This document shows positions 62,943 to 64,000 of a stretch of DNA of 64,000 nt, one piece after another. Origin of the DNA: Bog-756 sp963837805 (GTDB lineage Bacteria > Actinomycetota > Acidimicrobiia > Acidimicrobiales > RAAP-2); the NCBI GenBank assembly GCA_963837805.1, contig CAWIOU010000033.1:372001-436000 (forward strand). Reading direction: 5' to 3'. The position numbers were made by a program, and so were the translations under genes. Under the pieces are notes generated by a model. The model saw only the letters and a program-made list of their open reading frames with translations. It ran no database searches and was not told where the DNA came from. Numbering within the stretch: the stretch's first letter is position 1; the number at the start of each line of letters is the position of its first letter.

Positions 62943-63950
62943 CTAGAGGTCCACGGCGTCAGGCATCTCCATGTGCCTTCCAAGCAATCCAGAGACAAAA
63001 TCAATACCCACCCGATCTCGGAAGTCCTGAGACGTGTAGCCGGTGACCACCGACGCCATGTTGGCCCTGGCAGTGGCCGAGCGAGGCAACGAGAAGAGCG
63101 GACCCATCTCACCAAAGTAGTCACCAGCGCCGATCGTCCGCAGTAGCTCCTCCGTGCCGTCAGGATGCCGGCGAACAAGATCAAGCTCACCTTTGTCGAC
63201 CATGTAAATCCGAGTTCCCCGACTGCCTTGCTCGAACAGGACCTCGTTGGGTCGCAGCTGGTAGGTCATTGGGCCCAGCTCGTCCTCCAGGAACCGAGGC
63301 ACCAGCTCGACGATCTGATCGGCTAGGGGACGGAGACGGTCATCATGTGTGGCGATCGCCACTACTCGGCCCTCCGCTGCCAACTCGGCGATCAGGCGAA
63401 GTACCTCCTCAACCTGGATGTAGTCGAGGTGCGCCGTTGGCTCATCCGCCAGAATGAGCGGCGGATCAAGAGCCAGGGCCCGGGCGATTGCGACCCGTTG
63501 CTGCTGGCCACCGGACAGGTCACCGGGATGATGGTGCTTGCGGTCCTTGAGGCCGACCCGGTCGAGCAGGGATTCAGCACGGGAACGCGACGCACGACCA
63601 CCGAAGCCCGCGGCCCACAGAGGGGCAGCGACATTGTCGACGGCAGAGAGGCTCGGGATGAGGTTGAACGCCTGGAAGACGACCCCGACCGTCTGACGCC
63701 GATAGTTGGTAAGGGCTGCTCCGCGAAGGCCGCTCACCTCCGTTCCCCGGAAAGTGATCGAGCCGCTCGTGGGCTTCAGAATTCCTGCCAGGCACGAAAG
63801 CAAGGTCGTCTTGCCGCATCCGCTCGGACCCAGAAGCAAGGCGAGCGAGCCGGCCCCGGCCTCCATGTTCAGCTGGTCAAGCGGGCGGATCACGTAGTCA
63901 CCGCTTTGGTACTCGACGGTAAGGTCAGCAACGCACAGGTCGTCCATCAT
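62943..63950 (-). CDS. ABC transporter ATPase fused to a cyclic-nucleotide-binding domain
   Basis: 335 aa. ABC domain (residues 1-220): Walker A GPSGCGKTT 41-49, Q-loop VFQAFNLIP, signature LSGGQQQR 145-152, Walker B LILADEP 165-171 and H-loop VAIATHDD. This is the MacB/LolD-like subgroup that powers extrusion of lipoproteins or small molecules. Residues about 230-325 are a Crp-type cNMP domain with YFGEMGPLFSLPRSATARA as the binding cassette. The permease genes would lie beyond the right edge. The fusion implies ATPase control by cAMP or cGMP, or an ancient allosteric site. Confidence 0.88.
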   Translation of the reverse strand: MMDDLCVADLTVEYQSGDYVIRPLDQLNMEAGAGSLALLLGPSGCGKTTLLSCLAGILKPTSGSITFRGTEVSGLRGAALTNYRRQTVGVVFQAFNLIPSLSAVDNVAAPLWAAGFGGRASRSRAESLLDRVGLKDRKHHHPGDLSGGQQQRVAIARALALDPPLILADEPTAHLDYIQVEEVLRLIAELAAEGRVVAIATHDDRLRPLADQIVELVPRFLEDELGPMTYQLRPNEVLFEQGSRGTRIYMVDKGELDLVRRHPDGTEELLRTIGAGDYFGEMGPLFSLPRSATARANMASVVTGYTSQDFRDRVGIDFVSGLLGRHMEMPDAVDL

Positions 63951-64000
63951 GGACCGCCAAAAGCCAGGGCCGGATCCACCCCGACCGCTTTTCGCAACCC

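Overview
The window is GC-rich chromosomal DNA from an actinobacterium. Evidence for this includes two wax ester synthase/diacylglycerol acyltransferase (WS/DGAT) genes, a TreT-like glycosyltransferase, tandem universal stress protein domains, a remnant of a DosR/NarL-type response regulator, and IS110, IS30 and IS481 elements with high-GC codon use. The gene mix would suit Acidimicrobiia or a related deep lineage, but that is inference. I found no rRNA, tRNA, CRISPR array or replication origin.

Layout. 0-9.5 kb: SulP anion transporter, a small helix-turn-helix protein, a frameshifted lipoprotein, a SpoIIE phosphatase plus STAS pair, a flavin-nucleotide-binding (PNPOx-like) protein, a DD-carboxypeptidase-like protein that has lost its catalytic residues, and an exported protein. 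10-32 kb looks like a low-oxygen/dormancy metabolic island: WS/DGAT, cNMP-binding protein, universal stress protein, HTH-PNPOx fusion, GNAT acetyltransferase, divergent phosphoketolase and acetate kinase, a PNPOx-like protein, a second WS/DGAT, a WS/DGAT stub, acyl-CoA synthetase, TreT-like synthase, zinc alcohol dehydrogenase, and a small cytochrome b operon. Several of these genes or operons are preceded by a 15-bp motif resembling the DosR box (GGGAC-N4-GGCCC). Together they suggest carbon storage as neutral lipid and trehalose, ATP from phosphoketolase plus acetate kinase, and a stripped-down cytochrome b complex, under a DosR-like regulator that is not intact in this window.

32-36.4 kb holds a K+ channel operon, a Rieske oxygenase and small proteins. 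36.4-58 kb is a decayed accessory region. It has two diverged IS110 copies (one carrying a nested IS30 with a CAT target duplication), an IS481 element, a transposase remnant, a shattered adenylate cyclase-ATPase-TPR regulator, a frameshifted beta-propeller protein, duplicated gene blocks and dispersed repeats. 58-64 kb contains an alpha/beta hydrolase, a TetR-like regulator behind a strong palindrome, a LuxR-type large ATPase regulator with one frameshift, and an ABC ATPase fused to a cNMP-binding domain.

Many reading-frame breaks are single-base. The sequence alone does not tell real decay from assembly error; the IS-associated ones and the cyclase-ATPase gene look truly degenerate, while the lipoprotein and the LuxR-type regulator could be one-base errors.
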